From assembly GCA_016838825.1 (NCBI GenBank), contig JAEHKU010000006.1:304-46713 (forward strand): DNA of 46,410 bases. The letters run 5' to 3'. This document shows positions 1 to 7,934 of the stretch, piece by piece; within the stretch, counting starts at the first letter, position 1, and the number at the start of each line of letters is the position of its first letter. Both the position numbers and the translations under genes were made by a program. Under the pieces are notes generated by a model. That model did not search any database and had not been told where the DNA came from. It saw only the letters and a list, made by a program, of their open reading frames with translations. This DNA comes from Nitrosopumilales archaeon. Lineage in GTDB: Archaea > Thermoproteota > Nitrososphaeria > Nitrososphaerales > Nitrosopumilaceae.

Positions 1-848
1 ATACTACATGTTGGCATGGAATCTTCATCTAGTGCAGGAAACAAACAATGGTAACAAGCAGACTCTTTTGGTAGTATCGTAAAGACCTGTCCTGATATTC
101 CTACAGCAGCTCCTGTAACAAATGGTATCTTGTTTTTCACACACGCTTTGTTCAAAGAATATCTAGCGTTGACACTATCAAGCCCATCAATGACAACGTC
201 GCACCCTTGTACCACATCAAGTGCTGTATAATCATTTACGGATATTGGAAGTGCCTCTATGACGGTGTCGGCATTAAGTTTCTGCAACTTTTGTGCGGCG
301 GTTTCAACTTTTATTTTGCCAACATCTGTTTCATCAAACATTGTCTGTCTGTGAAGATTAGAGAGTTCGATTACGTCTCTGTCAACTATTCGCAATTTTC
401 CAACTCCCATAGCAACAAGTCTAGTGGCTATTGGATTTCCAAGACCACCAATGCCCACCACACAGACTTTGGCATTTCGTAATTTCAGCTGACCTTCATA
501 ACCAATATCTTCCAGCATCACCTGTCTTGAGTACCTATCAAGCTCTTTGCTGGAAAGATCAGACCCGCCAGCTACGGCAGGAAGTAAATTCACTTCGTCG
601 CCGTCCTTTAGGTTTGCATCCATTCCTCCTGAAAACTTTGTGTTTTTTCCATTGATGTAGATGTTGATTAGAGATTTAGGAGTGCCATCATCGTTTAACA
701 CTCTTCGCTTAAAGTCATCTCCCATCTCTTCAGATATTTTAGTAAAGGCTTCAGCCAGATTTGCACACGAGATATCTACTTTTTTTTCGCCACCACCCTT
801 GTTTAGTACAGATGGAATTACAAACTTGATACTTGCCAGAACAATCAC
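1..848 (-). CDS. MoaD-like ubiquitin-fold domain fused to E1-like MoeB/ThiF adenylyltransferase (3' end cut by window)
   Basis: I translated this by hand because it runs off the left edge. The GTG start at 848 overlaps the threonine synthase stop (GTGA). Residues 1 to about 95 form a MoaD/ThiS-like sulfur-carrier domain ending in LLPAVAGG (Gly94-Gly95). An E1-like domain follows at once: RYSRQ at 105-109, the ATP-binding loop GIGGLG at 132-137, and a zinc-type CYHC pair at 265-268. About 282 residues are visible and the C-terminus is missing. MoeB/ThiF enzymes adenylate the C-terminal Gly-Gly of MoaD/ThiS for molybdopterin or thiamine sulfur transfer, or for 2-thiouridine and protein conjugation. 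Here the Gly-Gly is internal, so the carrier would need proteolytic release or would act tethered. The family call is firm; the pathway (molybdopterin, tRNA thiolation or protein modification) cannot be decided here. Confidence 0.88.
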   Translation of the reverse strand, partial: MIVLASIKFVIPSVLNKGGGEKKVDISCANLAEAFTKISEEMGDDFKRRVLNDDGTPKSLINIYINGKNTKFSGGMDANLKDGDEVNLLPAVAGGSDLSSKELDRYSRQVMLEDIGYEGQLKLRNAKVCVVGIGGLGNPIATRLVAMGVGKLRIVDRDVIELSNLHRQTMFDETDVGKIKVETAAQKLQKLNADTVIEALPISVNDYTALDVVQGCDVVIDGLDSVNARYSLNKACVKNKIPFVTGAAVGISGQVFTILPKESACYHCLFPALDEDSMPTCS

Positions 849-2056
849 CTAATCACTGCTGAAATCTTTGCAACATCTGCTTGCATTACCTCTGGCTTTT
901 GAAGTACTTCCATCAAAGGTTCAGTTGCTTTGAGTCCATTCCCTGTAACATAGCAAATTGTGGTGTCGTTTTTGTCAATCTTCCCTTCTTCCACTAACTT
1001 TTTGAGAATAGCAACTGCCACCCCACCTGCTGGCTCTGTAAAGACTCCTTCTGTTCTAGCAAGCAATAGTATGGCATCTAGGATCTCTTTGTTGGTGCAC
1101 TCTTCTGCGAACCCATTATACTGCTTGAGTCGCTTGAGAACGTAATTACCATCTCCAGGATCGCCTATTGCAAGGCTCTTTGCGATAGTATCAGGATTTT
1201 CGACTGGAACCACAGAGCTGTTTTTCTTAAATGCATCAACTATCGGAGCACATCCTTGTGGCTGCGCTGCAGTGATACACATTGAAGAAACATCATCTAT
1301 CAAGGAGAGACTTTGTAGTTCTTCAAATCCCTTACAGATTGCATTTAGCATTGCACCACTTCCTACAGGTATAACAAGCTGATCTGGAACCTTCCATCCA
1401 AGTTGTTCTGCTACTTCAAATGCCAGAGTCTTGGAACCTTCAACATAGTATGTTCGCATGTTAATATTGACAATACCTATCCCTTTGGAATCACCTATCT
1501 GAGCTGCAATTCTGTTTGCGTCGTCGTAGGTGCCATCCACTGCAATATAGTTAGCACCATATGATAACGCTTGAGTAATCTTTGCATGTTCAATATCACT
1601 TGGTGCAAATACGTGACAAGAAAAACCAGCTTTTGCAGCATGAGCTGCAGTTGCAGATGCCAAGTTTCCAGTTGATGCACATCCAACAGCTGATAAACCA
1701 AACTCTTTTGCCTTTGAGACTGCAATTCCTGCTGGTCTGTCTTTGAATGAAAAAGTTGGATTTACAGAATCATTTTTGATATAAAGATTATTCAAGCCAA
1801 GTTTTTGGCCAAGCTTTTCTGCTTTTAGCAGCGGAGTCATACCAGCTCCTATACTTACAATGTTTGATTTTTCTAAAATTGGCAACAGCTCCAAGTATCG
1901 CCAGTATGTTTGCTCACGACTTGCAAACGTATCTTTGTTTATAGTAGGAAAATCGTAACGTACATCAAGTGGCCCGAAACACTCATCACAGATATACTTG
2001 AAAGTCGCATCATACTCCTTTTTACACTCACGACATTGCAACGAAATATTTGTCAA
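845..2056 (-). CDS. thrC: threonine synthase
   Basis: A 403-residue PLP enzyme that converts O-phosphohomoserine to threonine in the cytoplasm. The PLP lysine lies in NPTFSFKDRP (K105), and a phosphate-binding loop PVGSGAM comes later. The N-terminus has a small zinc-ribbon-like set CREC (8-11) and CDEC (23-26), as in many archaeal threonine synthases. The start is TTG at 2056; there is no ATG or GTG just upstream in frame. The stop overlaps the GTG of the MoaD-E1 fusion, so the two are probably co-transcribed. A cysteate synthase or another fold-type II PLP enzyme is possible but less likely given the SFKDRP context. Confidence 0.93.
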   Translation of the reverse strand: MTNISLQCRECKKEYDATFKYICDECFGPLDVRYDFPTINKDTFASREQTYWRYLELLPILEKSNIVSIGAGMTPLLKAEKLGQKLGLNNLYIKNDSVNPTFSFKDRPAGIAVSKAKEFGLSAVGCASTGNLASATAAHAAKAGFSCHVFAPSDIEHAKITQALSYGANYIAVDGTYDDANRIAAQIGDSKGIGIVNINMRTYYVEGSKTLAFEVAEQLGWKVPDQLVIPVGSGAMLNAICKGFEELQSLSLIDDVSSMCITAAQPQGCAPIVDAFKKNSSVVPVENPDTIAKSLAIGDPGDGNYVLKRLKQYNGFAEECTNKEILDAILLLARTEGVFTEPAGGVAVAILKKLVEEGKIDKNDTTICYVTGNGLKATEPLMEVLQKPEVMQADVAKISAVIR

Positions 2057-2288
2057 GATAGTCTGCCCTTTCGGAATTGATACATAAGGGATACTAATAT
2101 GAAGTTAAGTATTACTAAACTTTTCATATTGATTTGTTAAGTAAAAATTAATCAATTCTTCTCAATTTAATCAAAAGCGAATCTAACGTACGAATGTAAG
2201 GATCAAAAAATATCAAAGAATTGACGTATATTTTCAATTTCTTCTAATTTAAAAAAATATTTAGAGGTAAAGGAGAGTACCGCCGAGG
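2057..2288. promoter_or_regulatory. divergent intergenic region between thrC and a membrane protein gene
   Basis: A 232-base AT-rich gap between divergent genes. TATA-like stretches for the plus-strand gene occur near 2224-2232 (GTATATTTTC) and near 2250-2264. I see no RNA gene and no strong hairpin in it. Confidence 0.4.
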
Positions 2289-2804
2289 TTGGCAGAAAAA
2301 AAAACAGCGGCAAAGAAGACAAAGAAGATTCCTGCGATCATAGGAATAATAGTTATTGCTATTGGTGCAAGTCTTTTCATCTTTCAAGGACAGACACCTT
2401 CTGACCAAGTACCGACACCTTTTGACCAAGACTCAGAGTATGACTTTACCAAAACATACTGGCAGGCCTCTGGTCCATTTGCAATTGATAAACCAAAGTA
2501 CTTGCTTGGCGAGAACGTTTTCATGACAGTAAATGGTTTAATGTCACACGAGGCTGGCAATATTGTATTCAAACGTCCCGATGGTGGTGTTCATGTAACT
2601 ATACCATTTGATGGATTGAGTAAACCAGAGTTTAATAGTTATTTTACACCCGCCGTATCTAAAGCTCTTAAAGTATGTGGACCAGAAGACCTTGCAGGTA
2701 CTTGGCAAGTAATCTTTGAAGGAGTAAATTATGCACCAATAACCTTTGAGATTGTGTATGACTTTCTAGAAGGTTCAAGAAAATATTACGAGCCTGTATG
2801 CTAG
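2289..2804 (+). CDS. membrane-anchored protein of unknown function
   Basis: 171 residues. A very lysine-rich N-terminus (about residues 2-15) is followed by one hydrophobic segment (about 16-33), giving a signal-anchor with the remainder likely outside the membrane. The outer part is about 135 residues with two cysteines late in the chain, one of them the last residue, which could form a disulfide. The start is TTG at 2289; a TAA lies seven codons upstream in frame with no ATG or GTG between, so the start is well fixed. I do not recognise the family. The extracytoplasmic part looks like a beta-rich domain. It ends one base before the convergent hisI stop. Confidence 0.75.
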   Translation: MAEKKTAAKKTKKIPAIIGIIVIAIGASLFIFQGQTPSDQVPTPFDQDSEYDFTKTYWQASGPFAIDKPKYLLGENVFMTVNGLMSHEAGNIVFKRPDGGVHVTIPFDGLSKPEFNSYFTPAVSKALKVCGPEDLAGTWQVIFEGVNYAPITFEIVYDFLEGSRKYYEPVC

Positions 2805-2805
2805 T

Positions 2806-3138
2806 TTACTTTTTCTCCAATACGTTGTGAAAACATGCACGTTCTCCAGTGTGACATGCTGGTCCAGATGGTTCCACAAGATAGATGATGGAATCAGAAT
2901 CGCAGTCGACTAGTATTTCTTTTACTTTCTGAGTATTTCCAGATTCCTCTCCTTTCATCCATAGCTTGTTTCTACTCCTGCTCCAAAACCAAGAACTTCC
3001 TGTCTTTTGAGTACGATCAAGTGACTCCTTGTTTGCATATGCCAACGTAAGAACTTCCTTTGTATTGATGTCTTGTACTATTACAGGAACAAACCCATCC
3101 CCTTTTGAAAAATCGATATCCTCAATACTCTTTTGCAT
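2806..3138 (-). CDS. hisI: phosphoribosyl-AMP cyclohydrolase
   Basis: Third step of histidine synthesis: opens the adenine ring of phosphoribosyl-AMP. The family signature is clear: SSWFWSRSRNKLWMKGE, then VDCDSDS and CHTGERACFH with the metal-binding cysteines. An in-frame extension reaches 3198 inside hisF, but the ATG at 3138 (MQKSIEDIDFSK) is preceded by a purine-rich AGAGGTTAG element and gives the usual length of about 110 residues, so I chose it. It is the last gene of the his operon. No HisE (phosphoribosyl-ATP pyrophosphatase) domain is attached, so hisE must lie elsewhere. Confidence 0.92.
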   Translation of the reverse strand: MQKSIEDIDFSKGDGFVPVIVQDINTKEVLTLAYANKESLDRTQKTGSSWFWSRSRNKLWMKGEESGNTQKVKEILVDCDSDSIIYLVEPSGPACHTGERACFHNVLEKK

Positions 3139-3175
3139 ACTACCACTAACCTCTACTTTCTTTCTTAACCTTTCT

Positions 3176-3979
3176 TTATGCCCTAACAGGAACTCCATTC
3201 TCTTTGAGATATTGTTTTACTTTGTTGACTGGATAAGTCTCATAGTGAAAGATCGATGCTGCAAGAGCTGCATCAACGTTTGATTTTTTTAGTACATCAA
3301 GAATGTGGCTGGGCTCCCCACATCCGCCAGATGCTATTACCGGAATGGTAACTGCGTTGACAACTTCATTTGTTAATAAAATATCATAGCCCTCCTTGGT
3401 TCCATCTGCATCTATGCTGGTTAGAAGAATCTCACCTGCCCCTAGTCTTTCAACTTCTTTTGCCCAATCTATTGCATCAAGATCTGTAGCCGTCTTTCCA
3501 CCATAGATAAAGACTTCAAACCAAAACTTTTTAGAGCCTTCAGAGAAGACGTTTTTTCCTTTTTCAATATTATAGTTCCGCCTAACATCAATTGCAACAA
3601 CAACACACTGTCTACCAAAAATATTCATAAGTTCCGTCAAGACTTTGGGATTCTTGACAGCTCCTGTGTTAATTGCAACTTTGTCAGCTCCACTTAGCAA
3701 AATTTCTCGTGCATGTTGCAGAGTTTTTACCCCACCGCCTACTGTAAAAGGAATGTCAATTACTTGTGCAATTTTAGACACAAGTGATTTTATGGTTTCT
3801 CTTTGCTGCTCTGATGCAGTGATGTCAAGAAAGACTAGCTCATCTGCGCCCTCTTTGCTGTATTTTTCTGCCAACAAAACCGGATCACCAGCATCTTTTA
3901 TTGAAGAAAAGTGCGTTCCTTTTACTACACGGCCATTATCAACATCTAGACATGGAATCACTCTTTTTGTTAAAGTCAT
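3176..3979 (-). CDS. hisF: imidazole glycerol phosphate synthase, cyclase subunit
   Basis: 267-residue TIM barrel that uses ammonia from HisH to convert PRFAR to imidazole glycerol phosphate and AICAR. The N-terminal VIPCLDVDNGRVVKG carries the first catalytic Asp (D12). The second lies in VVVAIDVRRN near residue 130. Phosphate-binding glycine loops are IASGGCG and the later AALAAS segment. It overlaps hisA by 4 bases, indicating translational coupling. Confidence 0.97.
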   Translation of the reverse strand: MTLTKRVIPCLDVDNGRVVKGTHFSSIKDAGDPVLLAEKYSKEGADELVFLDITASEQQRETIKSLVSKIAQVIDIPFTVGGGVKTLQHAREILLSGADKVAINTGAVKNPKVLTELMNIFGRQCVVVAIDVRRNYNIEKGKNVFSEGSKKFWFEVFIYGGKTATDLDAIDWAKEVERLGAGEILLTSIDADGTKEGYDILLTNEVVNAVTIPVIASGGCGEPSHILDVLKKSNVDAALAASIFHYETYPVNKVKQYLKENGVPVRA

Positions 3980-4689
3980 ACTGCTTTGGCCTCCTCGATT
4001 GAGATTTTTCCATCATACAGCGCCTTTCCTAAAATAACTCCAAATACCCCGCATTCCCTCACTGGAGCGATATCGTTGATGCCAGAAATTCCGCCACTTG
4101 CAATGATTTTCGTATCTTCAATTTCACATGCCTGTTTTAATGAATTAATGTCAGGTCCTTGGAGTGTGCCATCTCTATCAACACTGGTCAAAAGAAATTC
4201 AGAGAATCCCATCTTTGCGAAATCTCGTATTCCTTCTGTTAGTTTGATCCCTGTACTTTGAGTCCAGCCGTCTATCACGATTATTCCATCAAACTGATCT
4301 ACCGATATTACAAATCTCTCTTTTCCAAATTTTTCTAAAATCTCTGGCAAAGTTTCCTTATTTTTGAATGCAAATGTTCCCAAGACCACCTTTGATGCAA
4401 TTTCTAATGCTTCCTTAATTGCAGACTCGGATCGAAATCCCCCTCCAACTTGAATTGGCGTTGAAACTGCTTTTGTGATTTTTTGAATGATTTCTAGATT
4501 AGATCCTAGTCCTAAAGTTGCATCAAGATCAACTAAGTGTATCCTGTCTGCACCTGCTTCCTCCCATTTTTTTGCAACACCAACAGGATCATCACTGTAA
4601 ATGGTTTTTTGTTTTGGATTACCCTTAACTAGACGAACAACTTTGCCGTCCATCAAATCAATTGCAGGAATTATTTTCACTTTTTGCAC
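3976..4689 (-). CDS. hisA: ProFAR isomerase (phosphoribosylformimino-5-aminoimidazole carboxamide ribotide isomerase)
   Basis: 237-residue TIM barrel, sister of HisF, catalysing the Amadori rearrangement of ProFAR to PRFAR. It has IIPAIDLMDGKVVRLVKG with the general base D11, QVGGGFRSE as phosphate loop, and IIASGGISG. The second acid is in VISVDQFDG near residue 130. The GTG start at 4689 lies inside the end of hisH (13-base overlap). Confidence 0.96.
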   Translation of the reverse strand: MQKVKIIPAIDLMDGKVVRLVKGNPKQKTIYSDDPVGVAKKWEEAGADRIHLVDLDATLGLGSNLEIIQKITKAVSTPIQVGGGFRSESAIKEALEIASKVVLGTFAFKNKETLPEILEKFGKERFVISVDQFDGIIVIDGWTQSTGIKLTEGIRDFAKMGFSEFLLTSVDRDGTLQGPDINSLKQACEIEDTKIIASGGISGINDIAPVRECGVFGVILGKALYDGKISIEEAKAV

Positions 4690-5285
4690 TCTCGTAAAAA
4701 GTTACTAATCATTACAGATCCTACTTTGCTAGATTTTTCGGGGTGAAATTGTGTACCAAAGAAGATATCTTTTTCTAAAACTGCAGGAACTGTAATTCCA
4801 TAATCGCAATCAGCTACAGTTACATCATCATTCTTTGGCTTGGTTCGGTACGAGTGTACAAAGTAAACCCACGAGTCATCTTTTACTCCCTCAAGAATCT
4901 TGCTTGGCTTCTTTATCCGCAAATTATTCCAACCCATATGAGGAATCTTTAGCGTCTTTGGGAGTAACACTACCTCACCATCCAAGATTCCAAGTCCAGC
5001 TTCTTTTCCCTCCTCGCTTTTCTCAAAGAACATCTCCATTCCAAGACAAATGCCAAGAACTGGAATTTGGTTGCCAACAAATTCTGAGAGCGTTTTCTTT
5101 GAATAGTCTCGTATGCTTCTAATTGCAGGATCAAAATTTCCTACTCCTGGAAGGACAAGTCCCGAATAGTTGTCAGTTTTATCAAAGTCCCTTATTACAT
5201 CTACGTCAGCGCCATTTTTCTCCAATGATATTTTCAGACTCAAAATGTTGCCAGCGCCGTAGTCAAATATTGCAACTTTGACCAC
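4677..5285 (-). CDS. hisH: imidazole glycerol phosphate synthase, glutamine amidotransferase subunit
   Basis: 202-residue class I glutaminase that feeds ammonia to HisF. The nucleophile is C80 in LGICLGMEMF, and the triad is completed by H181 and E183 in GTQFHPEKS. The oxyanion region LPGVGNFD is present. The GTG start at 5285 touches the hisB stop. The intact triad means this His enzyme is glutamine-dependent, unlike the CobQ later in the window. Confidence 0.96.
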   Translation of the reverse strand: MVKVAIFDYGAGNILSLKISLEKNGADVDVIRDFDKTDNYSGLVLPGVGNFDPAIRSIRDYSKKTLSEFVGNQIPVLGICLGMEMFFEKSEEGKEAGLGILDGEVVLLPKTLKIPHMGWNNLRIKKPSKILEGVKDDSWVYFVHSYRTKPKNDDVTVADCDYGITVPAVLEKDIFFGTQFHPEKSSKVGSVMISNFLRECKK

Positions 5286-5869
5286 TACATAGCACCTTTA
5301 GTACTAGGTATTCCCATTTTTTTGTCAAAACTTGTTGCATTTCTCAAAGCAACGGCAAATGATTTGATAGCAGATTCCACTTTGTGGTGATCATTTTCTC
5401 CATACTTTACAGTAAGGTGTAGACAAGCATTGAGGTTTTGAGCTAGCGACTGAAAAAAGTGTTCAATGTCCTCTTTTGACATCTCCTCAATTTGACTTCG
5501 TTTGATATGTAGACTAATTTTTTGATAGGGACGTCGCACCAAGTCTAGTGATGCTTCAGATAGTGATTCATCCATTGGAACAGAAGCATAACTGAATCGA
5601 CTTATACCAACTCTATTGCCTAGTGCCTTGTCCAATGCTTGTGCAAGTGTTATAGCTGTGTCTTCAATTAGGTGGTGATCGATTCCATCTTTGGAAACAG
5701 CTTTCAGTTTAAGATCAATCATAGAGTGTTTTGCAAACGAAGTGATTAGGTGATCTAAAAAACTAATTCCAGTCTTTACAGAAGCCTTGCCGTTTCCATC
5801 GAGCTTAACATCAACTGATATCTGAGTTTCTTTTGTCGTTCGATTAATTTTGCCAGTTCTTGATTTCAT
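5285..5869 (-). CDS. hisB: imidazoleglycerol-phosphate dehydratase
   Basis: 194 residues, the normal length for a monofunctional dehydratase. It converts imidazole glycerol phosphate to imidazole acetol phosphate. Two metal-binding histidine motifs are visible: [10 protein letters not shown] and [15 protein letters not shown], with [12 protein letters not shown] near the N-terminus. There is no fused histidinol-phosphatase domain, which leaves that step to another protein; the HAD gene immediately upstream is the obvious candidate. Confidence 0.96.
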   Translation of the reverse strand: MKSRTGKINRTTKETQISVDVKLDGNGKASVKTGISFLDHLITSFAKHSMIDLKLKAVSKDGIDHHLIEDTAITLAQALDKALGNRVGISRFSYASVPMDESLSEASLDLVRRPYQKISLHIKRSQIEEMSKEDIEHFFQSLAQNLNACLHLTVKYGENDHHKVESAIKSFAVALRNATSFDKKMGIPSTKGAM

Positions 5870-5892
5870 CTAATCACCTGCAGAGAGCGAAT

Positions 5893-6873
5893 TTACTGCT
5901 GTTCCAGATTTAATGCCTTCGGAATCAAGTCTATTGATTCTAAAATCATGTCTGCTTTTTTTTCCTCAAACATTCTCAGTTTTTCTTCTGGGTGTTTGCT
6001 TGTTCCATATATTCCACAAAAGATGGTCATGGTTCCCATTTGTTCTGCTTCTTTTGCCATGATAAGGTCTTCAGTAGAATCACCTACAAAAATAGTACAT
6101 CGAGAACCAATACCATTGATTGCTCTTAGCAAAGAGGCGGGGTTTGGTTTTGCAAGTTCTCGTGGCTCGTCTTCTAAAAATACAGAATTTTTCAAATCAA
6201 ATTCATTGAGCAACTCTTTCAACGAATATCGTATAGATTCAATACCTCTTCCAGTAACTATGCCAATCTTTTTGCTGAACTTTTTCCGTAACGCATCAAC
6301 TAGTTCTTTCTTGAGTAGTACTTTGTCATTCTCAATTAGCCCTTTCCCGTCGAACTGAGATTTCTTTTTGTAGAGTTTGTAAAGAAGTTCAGAACCATAA
6401 AAGAGCTGATCAAAAAAAGAACAAAGAATATTCGTTGAACGCGAACCAGGATAATCTAATCTCTTTCTGACATCTGAAAGATCGACTAAGGATTCGAGAT
6501 ATTTTTCAACGGAACCAATTCCAGTCTTATTTGAATTCTCTATAACATCAAAAACAAACTTTGAAGCCGGTTTGTTTAATTTTTTTGCAGCAATATAAGA
6601 GAGAATTAAGGCATACGTTAAATCAACTTCATCATTAAACCCGCCCGTTTTTTTGAATCCTTCGATCATTTCTATTGTAACAGGATCAGATTTTTCAATA
6701 GCAGCAATTTTCTTTAGTAAAATCGCTGTTGTATTTTTTATTGTAAGATCATATGAGTTTGTAATATCAATTAACACTCCATCGCAATCAAAAATGATTG
6801 CATCAGGATTCTTTTCATCTATATTCAATGATTCATCTACGAATATTCCATCCCCTAACTTGCGTATTGTCAT
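5893..6873 (-). CDS. HAD-superfamily phosphatase in the his operon, candidate histidinol-phosphatase
   Basis: 326 residues with all four HAD motifs: IIFDCDGVLID (nucleophile D29, acid D31), IVTGRG (T207), the lysine in LAKPNP (K242) and FVGDSTEDL (D265, D269). Between motifs I and II lies a long helical cap of about 150 residues. The gene sits between hisC and hisB on the same strand; its start overlaps the hisC end by 4 bases and 23 bases separate its stop from hisB. No other histidinol-phosphatase (PHP or inositol-monophosphatase type) is in the operon, so dephosphorylation of histidinol phosphate is the likely job. The family is certain; the substrate is inferred from position. Confidence 0.85.
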   Translation of the reverse strand: MTIRKLGDGIFVDESLNIDEKNPDAIIFDCDGVLIDITNSYDLTIKNTTAILLKKIAAIEKSDPVTIEMIEGFKKTGGFNDEVDLTYALILSYIAAKKLNKPASKFVFDVIENSNKTGIGSVEKYLESLVDLSDVRKRLDYPGSRSTNILCSFFDQLFYGSELLYKLYKKKSQFDGKGLIENDKVLLKKELVDALRKKFSKKIGIVTGRGIESIRYSLKELLNEFDLKNSVFLEDEPRELAKPNPASLLRAINGIGSRCTIFVGDSTEDLIMAKEAEQMGTMTIFCGIYGTSKHPEEKLRMFEEKKADMILESIDLIPKALNLEQQ

Positions 6874-7934
6874 TTTAGAAGATCACGAACTGCCAGTAAG
6901 AATTTTGAATTCATTTGCGGAGTACCAACAGTAACCCTCAAGCATCCAGCATTTTTCCCTATTTTGCCTATGATTCTAATTACTATTCCTTGCTCTAATA
7001 GGGCAGTATAGAATCGACGATACCCACCTTTCGCATTAAAAAGAACAAAGTTTGCATTGGAATCGAAGACCTCAAACGCACCTGTATTCCGTAGTTTCTG
7101 TATTATTATGCCTCTTTCTTTTTTGACTGTATTAGCAACATCTAAAAGGTATTTTGACTTTTTTAGAGCCAAGATTCCTGCCTCTATCGCAATACTGTTC
7201 AGTGGATATGGATATTGAATTACTCGTGAAAACACATCAACCAACTCTTTATTGGCAACAAAGTATCCCAAACGCAAGCCAGCAAGTCCAAAAGCCTTCG
7301 AAAGTGTCCTAACTACAATTAGGTTATCTTTTTTCTTTGCCAGTTGCACTACAGAATAATCTGCAAACTCTACATAAGCCTCATCAATTATTACCATGCC
7401 ACGAAATTCATTGATCAACTTTTGAAGATCTTTTTTAGCAAATTGAAATCCAGTTGGGTTGTTTGGAGAATCAAGATAAAGTATATCAGACTCTCTACCC
7501 TTTGAAAGAAATTTCTTCAACTCTAATGTCATATTTTTGGAAAAAGGAATTTTGATTGTTGGAATGGAATATAGCTTACATCTTTCTTCAAAGAAACCAA
7601 ACGTAGGATCAGTTGTTATCACTCGAGTATTATCTGAAACAAAGTTTGCCAGAAATAGATCTATTATCTGATCAGAACCGTTTCCAATACCAATCATTTT
7701 AGTAGGTACTTTGATGTAATCTGAAATTGCCTCAACTAGCTTTTCAGCTCTACCAAGTGGATATTCTCTAACATCTGAGAGCTGATTTGCTTTTTCAATA
7801 ATATCAGATGAGAATGCTGGATCTATAGCATAATTTTCGTTTGAATCTAGTTTCATTACGTTAGAATGTTTTTCTGGTTTTTGATATCCTCGAAGTTTAG
7901 AGTATTCTTTTAACTTCTTTTGGAACCACTTCAT
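6870..7934 (-). CDS. hisC: histidinol-phosphate aminotransferase
   Basis: 354-residue fold-type I PLP enzyme that transfers the amino group from glutamate to imidazole acetol phosphate. Visible motifs: SNENYAID near residue 31, SPNNPTG, VIIDEAYVEF (D184, Y187) and the PLP lysine in TLSKAFGLAGLR (K213). It shares a 4-base overlap with hisD upstream and with the HAD gene downstream. A paralogue of the same fold works in the cobalamin cluster at 30445-31524. Confidence 0.95.
   Translation of the reverse strand: MKWFQKKLKEYSKLRGYQKPEKHSNVMKLDSNENYAIDPAFSSDIIEKANQLSDVREYPLGRAEKLVEAISDYIKVPTKMIGIGNGSDQIIDLFLANFVSDNTRVITTDPTFGFFEERCKLYSIPTIKIPFSKNMTLELKKFLSKGRESDILYLDSPNNPTGFQFAKKDLQKLINEFRGMVIIDEAYVEFADYSVVQLAKKKDNLIVVRTLSKAFGLAGLRLGYFVANKELVDVFSRVIQYPYPLNSIAIEAGILALKKSKYLLDVANTVKKERGIIIQKLRNTGAFEVFDSNANFVLFNAKGGYRRFYTALLEQGIVIRIIGKIGKNAGCLRVTVGTPQMNSKFLLAVRDLLK

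Noticed and set aside
3139-3198. N-terminal extension of HisI into hisF
   Set aside because: The added 20 residues are not part of the family, and a purine-rich ribosome site precedes the internal ATG at 3138.
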